Both the position numbers and the translations under genes were made by a program. A stretch of DNA of 64,000 nt from Streptomyces leeuwenhoekii. Lineage in GTDB: Bacteria; Actinomycetota; Actinomycetes; Streptomycetales; Streptomycetaceae. Every line of letters starts with the position of its first letter. Position 1 is the stretch's first letter. This document shows, piece by piece, positions 51,514 to 64,000 of this stretch. The DNA lies in NCBI RefSeq assembly GCF_001013905.1, contig NZ_LN831790.1, forward strand, positions 6,524,001-6,588,000, written 5' to 3'. The notes under the pieces were generated by a model. It did not search any database, was not told where the DNA came from, and saw only the letters and a program-made list of their open reading frames with translations.

Positions 51514-52080
51514 GTGGCTTCCACGAACGACCTCAAGAACGGCATGGTGCTCAAGCTCGAAGGCGGCCAGCTCTGGTCCGTCGTCGAGTTCCAGCACGTC
51601 AAGCCCGGCAAGGGCCCGGCCTTCGTGCGCACCAAGCTCAAGAACGTGCTGTCCGGCAAGGTCGTCGACAAGACCTTCAACGCCGGTGTCAAGGTCGAGA
51701 CGGCCACTGTCGACAAGCGCGACATGCAGTTCTCGTACATGGACGGCGAGTACTTCGTCTTCATGGACATGGAGACCTACGACCAGCTGCACATCGACCG
51801 GAAGGCCGTCGGCGACGCCGCCAACTTCCTCGTCGAGGGCTTCACCGCCACCGTCGCGCAGCACGAGGGCTCGGTGCTCTTCGTCGAGCTGCCCGCCGCC
51901 GTCGAGCTGACCATCGCCGAGACCGAGCCGGGCGTCCAGGGCGACCGCTCCACCGGTGGCACCAAGCCGGCCACGCTGGAGACCGGCCACCAGATCCAGG
52001 TCCCGCTCTTCATCACCACCGGTGAGAAGATCAAGGTCGACACCCGTACGAGCGACTACCTCGGCCGGGTGAACAGCTAA
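51514..52080 (+). CDS. efp: Translation elongation factor P
   Basis: Relieves ribosomes stalled at consecutive prolines. The 188-residue three-domain protein has the domain I loop KPGKGPAF with Lys33 at the tip, and the C-terminal OB folds ending in [13 protein letters not shown]. The PGKGP loop is the type described from actinobacteria that works without post-translational modification; no epmA, epmB, or earP gene is in the window. The GTG start follows CCAGGAGA. The nusB gene starts 3 bases after the stop. Confidence 0.96.
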   Translation: MASTNDLKNGMVLKLEGGQLWSVVEFQHVKPGKGPAFVRTKLKNVLSGKVVDKTFNAGVKVETATVDKRDMQFSYMDGEYFVFMDMETYDQLHIDRKAVGDAANFLVEGFTATVAQHEGSVLFVELPAAVELTIAETEPGVQGDRSTGGTKPATLETGHQIQVPLFITTGEKIKVDTRTSDYLGRVNS

Positions 52081-52082
52081 CC

Positions 52083-52517
52083 GTGGCTGCCCGCAACACG
52101 GCCCGCAAACGCGCCTTCCAGATCCTCTTCGAGGGCGACCAGCGCGGCGCCGACGTCCTGACGGTCCTCGCGGACTGGATCCGGCACTCCCGGGCCGACA
52201 CCCGGCAGCCGCCGGTGAGCGAGTACACGATGCAGCTCGTCGAGGGCTACGCGGAGCACGCGACGCGTATCGACGAGCTGATCGCCCAGTACTCGGTCGG
52301 CTGGACGCTCGACCGCATGCCGGTCGTCGACCGCAACATCCTCCGCCTCGGGGCGTACGAGCTGATCTGGGTCGACGAAACCCCGGACGCCGTGGTCCTC
52401 GACGAGATGGTGCAACTGGCGAAGGAGTTCTCCACGGACGAGTCGCCCTCGTTCGTCAACGGCCTGCTCGGCCGTCTGAAGGACCTGAAGCCCTCGCTGC
52501 GCCGCGAGGAGAGCTGA
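52083..52517 (+). CDS. nusB: Transcription antitermination factor NusB
   Basis: Binds boxA RNA with S10 in rRNA antitermination. The 144-residue all-helical protein has RNTARKRAFQILFEGDQRG with the Arg-rich RNA-binding start, and the conserved ILRLGAYELIW and DEMVQLAKEFSTDESPSFVNGLLG. It has a GTG start and is co-transcribed with efp. A classical terminator follows. Confidence 0.94.
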   Translation: MAARNTARKRAFQILFEGDQRGADVLTVLADWIRHSRADTRQPPVSEYTMQLVEGYAEHATRIDELIAQYSVGWTLDRMPVVDRNILRLGAYELIWVDETPDAVVLDEMVQLAKEFSTDESPSFVNGLLGRLKDLKPSLRREES

Positions 52518-52550
52518 CAGCCACCGCCCGGCGGAGCTGACAGACGACGC

Positions 52551-52596
52551 CGCCGGGGCCTCGCAGCACACCCACGCTGCGAGGCCCCGGCGTTTT
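52551..52596 (+). terminator. Intrinsic terminator after nusB
   Basis: CGCCGGGGCCTCGCAGC pairs with GCTGCGAGGCCCCGGCG over 17 bases around an 8-base loop, followed by TTTT. It is the most canonical terminator in the window. Confidence 0.88.
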
Positions 52597-52648
52597 CCGT
52601 CGCGCACGCCCGCGTGCCCGGGGCGGCCGGCGCGGAAGCCCGGGCGCG

Positions 52649-52698
52649 AAAAACCGCCGGGGCGGCCGCGACCCCGAAGGGTCCCGGCCGCCCCGGCG
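52649..52698 (-). terminator. Intrinsic terminator of bldD
   Basis: On the minus strand a 13-base-pair stem (CGCCGGGGCGGCC with GGCCGCCCCGGCG) encloses an inner GACCC/GGGTC stem and is followed by TTTTT (the AAAAA at 52649-52653 on the plus strand). It begins 38 bases after the bldD stop. Confidence 0.85.
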
Positions 52699-52736
52699 AC
52701 ACGTTTCTGCTGGTCCGGAGGGGATCCGGAGAGGGC

Positions 52737-53240
52737 TCAGCTCTCCTCGTGGGACGCCACCGCACGGCGGGCGTCCGCGTCCAGCACACCCCAGCTGATG
52801 AGCTGTTCGGTGAGGACCGAGGGGGACTGGTCGTAGATCACGGCGAGGGTGCGCAGGTCGTCCTGGCGGATCGAGAGCACCTTGCCGTTGTAGTCACCGC
52901 GCTGCGACTGGATCGTGGCCGCGTAGCGCTGCAGGGGACCCGCCTTCTCGGCCGGCACGGTGGCCAGCCGCTCCAGGTCCAGAACCAGCTTCGGCGGCGG
53001 CTCGGCGGCGCCGCCCGGGGTGGTGCCCGGGAGCAGCTCCTGCACGGGAACGCCGTAGAAATCCGCCAGCTCGGCGAGGCGCTGCACGGTCACGGCGCGG
53101 TCGCCGCGCTCGTACGAACCGACCACGACCGCCTTCCAGCGACCCTGGGACTTCTCCTCGACACCGTGGAGGGAAAGGCCCTGCTGGGTGCGGATGGCGC
53201 GGAGCTTGGCCCCGAGCTGTTTGGCGTATTCGCTGGACAT
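52737..53240 (-). CDS. bldD: Developmental master regulator BldD
   Basis: Represses sporulation genes during vegetative growth when bound to tetrameric cyclic-di-GMP. The 167 residues match the known length. The N-terminal XRE-type helix-turn-helix (residues 8-70, QLGAKLRAIRTQQGLSLHGV) is followed by the C-terminal domain with the bipartite ligand signature RGD-x8-RQDD at residues 114-128, complete and at the published positions. The ATG at 53240 gives MSSEYAKQLG; a longer in-frame start upstream would add 22 residues that overlap the operator region. It is divergent from pyrR, as in other streptomycetes. Confidence 0.96.
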   Translation of the reverse strand: MSSEYAKQLGAKLRAIRTQQGLSLHGVEEKSQGRWKAVVVGSYERGDRAVTVQRLAELADFYGVPVQELLPGTTPGGAAEPPPKLVLDLERLATVPAEKAGPLQRYAATIQSQRGDYNGKVLSIRQDDLRTLAVIYDQSPSVLTEQLISWGVLDADARRAVASHEES

Positions 53241-53302
53241 ATGGCTCCCCGGACACTGTGTCGACGCGGCCGGATCCATGTCCACGCCGCGCGGCTGGTA
53301 AC

Positions 53303-53311
53303 TCACTGTGA
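53303..53311. promoter_or_regulatory. Candidate BldD operator (autoregulation)
   Basis: The perfect palindrome TCACTGTGA sits just downstream of the bldD -10 element, where BldD is known to repress its own promoter. It resembles half of the BldD box, which is built of TCAC/GTGA-like arms. Two GTTAC motifs nearby (53313-53327) may extend the site. Confidence 0.5.
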
Positions 53312-53340
53312 GGTTACGCAGCGTTACTCTGCTGCGTCAA
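53311..53340 (-). promoter_or_regulatory. bldD promoter
   Basis: On the minus strand TTGACG (53340-53335) and TAACCT (53316-53311) are separated by 18 bases. The -10 box overlaps the last base of the candidate operator. Confidence 0.65.
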
Positions 53341-53467
53341 GCCGAATGGTCCACACCGCGCCCGCCGTGGTAGTGGCCCCGCCCCCGCGGAGCGGGCCGG
53401 CGCGGGGGGTGAACAGGGCGGTCTCCGGGACCTGCTACCGTGGATGGCGCAATTCCGACGTCCTTTA

Positions 53468-54079
<612 letters not shown>

Positions 54080-54197
54080 GCACCGGCACCCTCACCCGGC
54101 CCTGCCCGCCGTCGCGTCTGCCGGTGCGCCCACGCGCGCCCCAGGATGCCCGAATCCTCCCGTTCTCCCGAATGACCTGCCCTACGGAGCCTGACAG

Positions 54198-55196
54198 ATG
54201 CAGCGCCATCTCATCTCGGCCGCCGACCTCACCCGCGACGACGCCGTCCTGATCCTCGACACCGCCGAGGAAATGGCCAGGGTCGCGGACCGGCCGATCA
54301 AGAAGCTGCCGACCCTGCGCGGCCGCACCGTCGTGAACCTCTTCTTCGAGGACTCCACGCGCACCCGGATCTCCTTCGAGGCGGCCGAGAAGCGCTTGTC
54401 CGCGGACGTGATCAACTTTTCCGCCAAGGGATCGAGCGTCTCCAAGGGCGAGTCCCTGAAGGACACCGCCCAGACGCTGGAGGCGATGGGCGTCGACGCC
54501 GTCGTCATCCGGCACAGCGCCTCCGGTGCCCCCTACCGCCTGGCCACCTCCGGATGGATCGACGCGGCCGTCATCAACGCCGGCGACGGCACCCACCAGC
54601 ACCCCACGCAGGCCCTGCTGGACGCCTTCACCATGCGCCGCCGCCTGGTCGGGCGGGACGCCGGGCTCGGTCAGGACCTGGCCGGCAAGCGCATCACCAT
54701 CGTCGGCGACGTCCTGCACAGCCGGGTCGCCCGCTCCAACGTCGACCTGCTGCACACCCTCGGCGCCGAGGTCACCCTCGTCGCCCCGCCGACCCTGCTG
54801 CCGGTCGGCGTGGAGACCTGGCCGTGCGCGGTCTCGTACGACCTCGACTCCACGCTGCCCAAGTCCGACGCCGTGATGATGCTGCGCGTGCAGCGCGAGC
54901 GCATGAACGCCGCCTTCTTCCCGACCGAGCGCGAGTACTCGCGCCGCTACGGCCTCGACGGCGAGCGGATGGCCAGGATGCCGGAGCACGCCATCGTCAT
55001 GCACCCCGGTCCCATGGTCCGCGGCATGGAGATCACCGCCGAGGTCGCCGACTCCGACCGCTGCACCGTCGTCGAGCAGGTCGCCAACGGCGTCTCCATC
55101 CGCATGGCCGTCCTCTACCTGCTGCTCGGCGGCAACGAGCCCGCCGTCGCCCACCCGTCGCCCAGCTCTGAACCCCGCACCACGGAGGAGAAGTAG
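54198..55196 (+). CDS. pyrB: Aspartate carbamoyltransferase, catalytic subunit
   Basis: Makes carbamoyl-aspartate, the committed step of pyrimidine synthesis. The 332 residues contain the carbamoyl-phosphate loop FEDSTRTR, the Lys/Arg segments [27 protein letters not shown], and MLRVQRERM. No pyrI regulatory subunit is present, so it works as catalytic trimers, perhaps together with dihydroorotase. The pyrC gene starts 4 bases after the stop. Confidence 0.96.
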   Translation: MQRHLISAADLTRDDAVLILDTAEEMARVADRPIKKLPTLRGRTVVNLFFEDSTRTRISFEAAEKRLSADVINFSAKGSSVSKGESLKDTAQTLEAMGVDAVVIRHSASGAPYRLATSGWIDAAVINAGDGTHQHPTQALLDAFTMRRRLVGRDAGLGQDLAGKRITIVGDVLHSRVARSNVDLLHTLGAEVTLVAPPTLLPVGVETWPCAVSYDLDSTLPKSDAVMMLRVQRERMNAAFFPTEREYSRRYGLDGERMARMPEHAIVMHPGPMVRGMEITAEVADSDRCTVVEQVANGVSIRMAVLYLLLGGNEPAVAHPSPSSEPRTTEEK

Positions 55197-55200
55197 AACC

Positions 55201-56487
55201 ATGAGCAAGACCCTGATCCGCGGTGCGAAGGTCCTCGGCGGCGAACCGCAGGACGTGCTGATCGACGGTACGGTCATCGAGGCGGTCGGCTCCGGCCTGT
55301 CCGCCGAGGGCGCCGAGGTCGTCGAGGCCGACGGCAAGGTGCTGCTGCCCGGCCTGGTCGACCTCCACACCCACCTGCGCGAGCCCGGGCGCGAGGACTC
55401 CGAGACGGTCCTGACCGGCACCCGCGCCGCGGCGAGCGGCGGCTACACCTCCGTGTTCGCCATGGCCAACACCTTTCCCGTCGCCGACACCGCCGGCGTC
55501 GTCGAGCAGGTCTGGCGCCTGGGGCAGCAGCACGGCTACTGCGACGTGCAGCCCATCGGCGCCGTCACCGTCGGCCTGGAGGGAGCCAAGCTCGCCGAGC
55601 TGGGCGCCATGCACGAGTCGGCGGCCGGTGTCACCGTCTTCTCCGACGACGGCAAGTGCGTCCACGACGCGCAGATCATGCGCCGCGCCCTGGAGTACGT
55701 GAAGGCGTTCGGCGGTGTCATCGCCCAGCACGCGCAGGAGCCGCGGCTGACCGAGGGCGCCGAGATGAACGAGGGCGTCGTCTCCGCCGAGCTGGGGCTC
55801 GGGGGCTGGCCGGCCGTCGCCGAGGAGTCGATCATCGCCCGGGACGTGCTGCTCGCCGAGCACGTCGGCTCCCGCGTCCACATCTGCCACCTGTCGACGG
55901 CCGGCTCGGTGGAGATCGTCCGCTGGGCCAAGTCCCGCGGGATCCAGGTCACCGCCGAGGTCACCCCGCACCACCTGCTGCTCACCGACGAGCTGGTGCG
56001 CACCTACGACCCGGTCTACAAGGTGAACCCGCCGCTGCGCACCGAGCGCGACGTGATGGCGCTGCGCGAGGCGCTCGCCGACGGCACGATCGACATCGTC
56101 GCCACCGACCACGCCCCCCACCCGCACGAGGACAAGGACTGCGAGTGGGCCGCCGCCGCCATGGGCATGATCGGCCTGGAGACCGCGCTGTCGGTGGTCC
56201 AGGAGACCATGGTGGACACGGGCCTGCTGGACTGGGCCGGCGTCGCCGACCGCATGTCCTTCAAGCCCGCGCGGATCGGACAGGCCACCGGACACGGCCG
56301 TCCCGTCTCGGCTGGTGAGCCCGCCAACCTCACCCTCGTCGACACGGCATACCGTGGCCGGGTGGACCCCGCCGGCTTCGCCTCGCGCAGCCGCAACACG
56401 CCCTACGAGGGGCGTGAGCTGCCGGGCCGTGTGACGCACACGTGGCTGCGGGGCAAGGCCACGCTCGTCGACGGGAAGCTCACGTGA
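55201..56487 (+). CDS. pyrC: Dihydroorotase
   Basis: Closes carbamoyl-aspartate to dihydroorotate. The 428-residue amidohydrolase has the metal motif [12 protein letters not shown], metal His residues further on ([22 protein letters not shown]) and the catalytic Asp in [13 protein letters not shown]. This is the long class I form found with pyrB in Gram-positive bacteria. The stop overlaps the next gene by 4 bases. Confidence 0.96.
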   Translation: MSKTLIRGAKVLGGEPQDVLIDGTVIEAVGSGLSAEGAEVVEADGKVLLPGLVDLHTHLREPGREDSETVLTGTRAAASGGYTSVFAMANTFPVADTAGVVEQVWRLGQQHGYCDVQPIGAVTVGLEGAKLAELGAMHESAAGVTVFSDDGKCVHDAQIMRRALEYVKAFGGVIAQHAQEPRLTEGAEMNEGVVSAELGLGGWPAVAEESIIARDVLLAEHVGSRVHICHLSTAGSVEIVRWAKSRGIQVTAEVTPHHLLLTDELVRTYDPVYKVNPPLRTERDVMALREALADGTIDIVATDHAPHPHEDKDCEWAAAAMGMIGLETALSVVQETMVDTGLLDWAGVADRMSFKPARIGQATGHGRPVSAGEPANLTLVDTAYRGRVDPAGFASRSRNTPYEGRELPGRVTHTWLRGKATLVDGKLT

Positions 56488-57050
56488 CACCTGTACTCCT
56501 GCTGGCCGCCGAGAAGGAATCGGCGGAAGTGACCGACTGGGCCGCCCGCGCGGGCTGGGTCGTCGGCCTCCTCCTCTTCGTCGCGCTCGTCTACTGGCTG
56601 ATGCGCGAGGGCTGGAAGTGGCGCGGCACCCTCCAGAGCGACCTGCCGGAGCTGCCCACCGCGCCGCCCCGGACCGGGGCGGCGAGACTGAGCATGAGCG
56701 GCCGCTACCACGGCTCCACCACCGCCGGGCAGTGGCTCGACCGCATCGTGGCGCACGGCCTGGGCACCCGCAGCCGGGCCGAGCTCACGCTGACGGACGC
56801 GGGAATCGACGTGGTGCGCCCCGGCGCGACCGACTTCTTCATCCCGCTCGTGCAGCTGCGCGAGGCCCGGCTCGACAAGGGCATCGCCGGCAAGGTCCTC
56901 ACCGAGGGCGGACTGCTGGTGGTGACCTGGGTCCACGGCGGCAAACCGATCGACTCCGGTTTCCGCTCCGACCACGCGGCCGAGCACGCCGAGTGGGTCG
57001 ACACCCTGAACGAAATGATCAACAAGACGGAAACGGAAGGCGCACGATGA
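56484..57050 (+). CDS. PH-like domain membrane protein inside the pyr operon
   Basis: A 188-residue protein with one membrane helix (about residues 22-42, [18 protein letters not shown]) followed by a soluble beta-rich domain of about 130 residues ([35 protein letters not shown]) that resembles bacterial PH-like domains. No enzyme motif is present. It overlaps pyrC and carA by 4 bases each, so it is made together with the pathway enzymes. It could anchor or sense something at the membrane, for example near the membrane-bound PyrD; that is conjecture. Confidence 0.7.
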   Translation: MTPVLLLAAEKESAEVTDWAARAGWVVGLLLFVALVYWLMREGWKWRGTLQSDLPELPTAPPRTGAARLSMSGRYHGSTTAGQWLDRIVAHGLGTRSRAELTLTDAGIDVVRPGATDFFIPLVQLREARLDKGIAGKVLTEGGLLVVTWVHGGKPIDSGFRSDHAAEHAEWVDTLNEMINKTETEGAR

Positions 57051-58181
57051 CGACCTCCACCAGGGGAGCTGCCAAAACTCCCGCCGTACTCGTCCTGGAG
57101 GACGGCCGGGTCTTCCGCGGCCGGGCCTACGGGGCCGTGGGGGCGACCTTCGGCGAGGCCGTGTTCTCGACGGGCATGACCGGTTACCAGGAGACCCTCA
57201 CCGACCCGTCGTACCACCGCCAGGTCGTCGTGATGACCGCCCCGCACGTCGGCAACACCGGCATCAACGACGAGGACATGGAGTCCCGGAAGATCTGGGT
57301 CTCCGGCTACGTCGTCCGCGACCCCGCGCGCGTGCCGTCGAGCTGGCGCTCGAAGCGCACGCTGGACGAGGAGCTGGACGCCCAGGGCGTCGTCGGCATC
57401 TCCGGTATCGACACCCGCGCCCTCACCCGCCACCTGCGCGAGCGCGGCGCCATGCGCGTCGGCATCTTCTCCGGCGACGCGGTCTCCGACGAGGCCACCA
57501 TGCTCGCCGAGGTGCGCAAGGCCCCCGAGATGACGGGCGCCGACCTCTCCGCCGAGGTCGCCACCAAGGAGGCGTACGTCGTCCCCGCGATCGGCGAGAA
57601 GAAGTTCACCGTCGCCGCCGTCGACCTGGGCATCAAGGGCATGACCCCGCACCGCATGGCCGAGCGCGGCATCGAGGTGCACGTCCTGCCGGCGACCGCG
57701 TCCGTCGAGGACGTCTACGCCGTCGACCCCGACGGCGTGTTCTTCTCCAACGGCCCGGGCGACCCGGCCACCGCCGACCACCCGGTCTCCGTGATGCGGG
57801 CCGTCCTGGAGCGCGGTACCCCGCTGTTCGGCATCTGCTTCGGCAACCAGATCCTGGGCCGCGCCCTCGGCTTCGGCACCTACAAGCTGAAGTACGGCCA
57901 CCGCGGCATCAACCAGCCCGTGCAGGACCGTACGACCGGCAAGGTCGAGGTCACCGCGCACAACCACGGCTTCGCCGTCGACGCGCCCACCGACAAGGTC
58001 TCCGACACCCCCTTCGGCCGCGCCGAGGTCTCCCACGTCTGCCTCAACGACAACGTGGTGGAGGGCCTCCAGCTTCTCGACAAGCCGGCCTTCAGCGTCC
58101 AGTACCACCCCGAAGCGGCAGCCGGGCCGCACGACGCCGCCTACCTGTTCGACCGCTTCGTTTCCCTGATGGAGGGCCAGC

Positions 58182-58189
<8 letters not shown>
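57047..58189 (+). CDS. carA: Carbamoyl-phosphate synthase, small (glutaminase) chain
   Basis: Releases ammonia from glutamine for CarB. The 380 residues have the N-terminal CarA domain ([15 protein letters not shown]) and a class I glutaminase with the nucleophile in [11 protein letters not shown] and the His-Glu pair in VQYHPEA. It overlaps carB by 8 bases. It serves both pyrimidine and arginine synthesis but is placed in the pyr operon, so PyrR control affects both pathways. Confidence 0.96.
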
Positions 58190-61490
<3,301 letters not shown>

Positions 61491-61500
61491 CAGCCCGAGA

Positions 61501-61530
61501 GAGGGGGACACCGGAAACGGTGTCCCCCTC
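61501..61530 (+). terminator. Hairpin with GAAA tetraloop between carB and pyrD
   Basis: GAGGGGGACACCG pairs with CGGTGTCCCCCTC (13 base pairs) around GAAA. It starts 10 bases after carB and ends 24 bases before the pyrD start. No T-run follows, so it may act as a partial terminator or as an mRNA-stabilising boundary. Confidence 0.55.
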
Positions 61531-61554
61531 GTCATGAGGCTCCCCGAGGACACC

Positions 61555-62657
<1,103 letters not shown>

Positions 62658-62661
<4 letters not shown>

Positions 62662-63506
62662 CCGGCACGACCGAGCCCTTCGGCGCGCGGCTGCGCCGCG
62701 CCATGGACGAGCGCGGCCCGCTGTGCGTGGGCATCGACCCGCACGCCTCCCTGCTGGCCGAGTGGGGCCTGAGCGACGACGTGGCGGGCCTGGAGCGGTT
62801 CAGCCGCACGGTCGTCGAGGCGGTGGCCGGCCGCGTCGCCGTCCTCAAGCCGCAGAGCGCCTTCTTCGAGCGCTTCGGCTCGCGCGGCGTCGCAATCCTG
62901 GAGACCTCGGTGCGCGAGGCCCGCGAGGCCGGCGCGCTGGTCGTCATGGACGCCAAGCGCGGCGACATCGGCTCGACCATGGCCGCCTACGCCGAGTCCT
63001 TCCTGCACCGGGACGCCCCGCTGTTCTCGGACGCGCTGACGGTCTCGCCCTACCTCGGCTACGGCTCGCTGAAGCCGGCCGTCGAGCTGGCGCGGCGAAA
63101 CGGCGCGGGCCTGTTCGTGCTGGCGCTGACCTCGAACCCGGAGGGCGGCGAGGTCCAGCACGCCGTGCGGGCCGACGGGCGCAACGTCGGGGCGACCATG
63201 CTGGCCCACCTGGCGGCCGAGAACGCGGGGGAGGAGCCGCTCGGCTCCTTCGGCGCGGTGGTCGGCGCCACGCTCGGCGACCTGTCGTCGTACGACCTGG
63301 CCGTCAACGGCCCGCTGCTCGCGCCCGGCATCGGCGCCCAGGGGGCGACCCCGGCCGATCTTCCCCGGGTCTTCGGCGGCGCCGTCGGCAACGTGGTGCC
63401 GAACGTCAGCCGGGGTGTTCTTCGTCACGGTCCCGACGTCACGGCGCTGCGCGCGGCGGCGGACCGGTTCGCGGAGGAGATCCGGGCCGCCGTCGCCTCC
63501 GCCTGA
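62658..63506 (+). CDS. pyrF: Orotidine 5'-phosphate decarboxylase
   Basis: Last step to UMP. The 282-residue protein is the longer type II form of actinobacteria, with [12 protein letters not shown], the catalytic Lys-Asp array in [13 protein letters not shown], and [12 protein letters not shown]. It overlaps the pyrD stop by 4 bases. Orotate phosphoribosyltransferase (pyrE), the step before it, is not in the window. Confidence 0.95.
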
Positions 63507-63827
63507 CCCCGTCCGAGGTCACCGCGCAGGCGGCGGCGGTCCTCGGACGAGTGGACTCGGGACGGACTTGAGTCTGGATCCATTCTCAAATCCGAGGGAA
63601 TATGTCCTAAATGTCCGTCCTGACGGAGGCTGACCAGGACTTTTCCGCTGTTCTCGCTGACTCTGGCGGACTTGCCCGCTAGTCTCCGACGAGTGGGGCC
63701 ACCTCCCACGCCCTCGAGGCAGTGGGGGAGAACGGGCAAGCGTGTTGCTCGTGGCTCCCCAGGTGTGGGGCGACTAGGTTCCTCACCGGTCCGTATCCGA
63801 CAGTTCGACATCCGAGGTGACGTAGGC
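63507..63827. other. 321-base gap between pyrF and sIHF
   Basis: I see no gene. The left part (63565-63625) is unusually A/T-rich for this genome. A possible -10 box TAGTCT lies at 63679-63684, with a weak CTGACT 16 bases upstream. The palindromic element at 63701 follows. GAGGTGA at 63814 is the ribosome site of sIHF. This region probably holds the sIHF promoter and a leader of about 140 bases. Confidence 0.45.
63701..63730 (+). repeat. Intergenic palindromic element (copy 2)
   Basis: CTCCCAC and GTGGGGGAG flank a 12-base spacer. It has the same shape as the element at 18918, in the leader of sIHF. Confidence 0.5.
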
Positions 63828-64000
63828 GTGGCTCTTCCGCCCCTTACCCCTGAACAGCGCGCAGCCGCGCTCGAAAAGGCCGCCGCGGCTCGCCGGGAGC
63901 GGGCCGAGGTCAAGAATCGACTCAAGCACTCCGGCGCCTCCCTGCACGAGGTCATCAAGCAGGGCCAGGAGAACGAGGTCATCGGCAAGATGAAGGTCTC
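63828..64000 (+). CDS. Integration host factor-like nucleoid protein sIHF (start only)
   Basis: The first 57 codons of a gene that runs off the window. The peptide MALPPLTPEQRAAALEKAA followed by RERAEVKNRLKHSGASLHEV and QGQENEVIGKMKV matches the N-terminus of streptomycete sIHF (homologous to mycobacterial mIHF), a small DNA-binding protein of about 107 residues that shapes the nucleoid and affects sporulation and antibiotic production. GTG 63828 is supported by GAGGTGA upstream. Its position after pyrF is conserved in actinobacteria. Confidence 0.9.
   Translation, partial: MALPPLTPEQRAAALEKAAAARRERAEVKNRLKHSGASLHEVIKQGQENEVIGKMKV

Overview
The window is chromosomal DNA of a Streptomyces or a very close relative. 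The base composition is extremely GC-rich and codons end in G or C. GTG starts are frequent, with TTG used for relA and aroC. Two genes are hallmarks of the genus: bldD, with an intact cyclic-di-GMP signature, and the start of the streptomycete nucleoid protein sIHF. Gene order over nearly the whole window follows the conserved core of Streptomyces chromosomes, so most of it is housekeeping rather than a genomic island.

Layout. (1) 1-4132: end of a sugar ABC transporter permease, a YesL-like membrane protein, a Tat-exported exo-rhamnogalacturonan lyase-like protein and an SRPBCC protein, which looks like a small pectin-use locus. (2) 4172-6471: a single tRNA-Val(CAC) with its own promoter and terminator, a DnaQ-like exonuclease, and a gene broken in at least three places. 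(3) 6564-17253: thrS, an Ap4A phosphorylase-like HIT protein, then the phosphatidylinositol/PIM cluster (pgsA-type PIP synthase, acyltransferase, PimA-like mannosyltransferase). A large membrane protein and an unusual EF-G paralogue (EF-G2) lie on the opposite strand. (4) 17376-26494: pdxS-pdxT (vitamin B6), yebC, ruvCAB (Holliday junction processing), yajC-secD-secF (Sec export), apt. (5) 26666-36886: relA, a DUF349 protein, a membrane-anchored cyclophilin, a metallo-beta-lactamase-fold hydrolase, hisS, a VKOR-family protein, rarA, and rpsD behind a 333-base leader. (6) 36921-49122: a STAND/NB-ARC-type ATPase on the minus strand with an apparently leaderless promoter, then DUF948-DUF6167-alaS-ruvX-mltG-aroE-aroC-aroK-aroB, with an IS481-type remnant between aroE and aroC. 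(7) 49312-52517: a proline-rich P-loop protein, an M24-fold protein with altered metal ligands, efp and nusB. (8) 52737-64000: bldD diverging from the pyrimidine operon pyrR-pyrB-pyrC-(PH-like membrane protein)-carA-carB-pyrD-pyrF, then the start of sIHF.

How the genes work together. ThrS, HisS, AlaS, tRNA-Val, EF-P, S4, NusB and EF-G2 belong to translation and transcription, and RelA ties amino-acid supply to growth. PgsA, PatA-like and PimA-like proteins make phosphatidylinositol mannosides. AroE/C/K/B carry four steps of the shikimate pathway. The pyr genes cover the whole de novo route to UMP except orotate phosphoribosyltransferase (pyrE), which is not in the window. Many neighbours overlap by 4 bases (stop/start overlaps), so translational coupling is widespread.

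No phage, CRISPR array, secondary-metabolite cluster or obvious new defence system was found. The points most worth a second look are the M24 homologue beside efp, the leaders of rpsD and pyrR, the triply broken gene before thrS, the IS481 scar in the aro operon, the leaderless STAND ATPase, and several conserved but uncharacterised small membrane proteins inside core operons.
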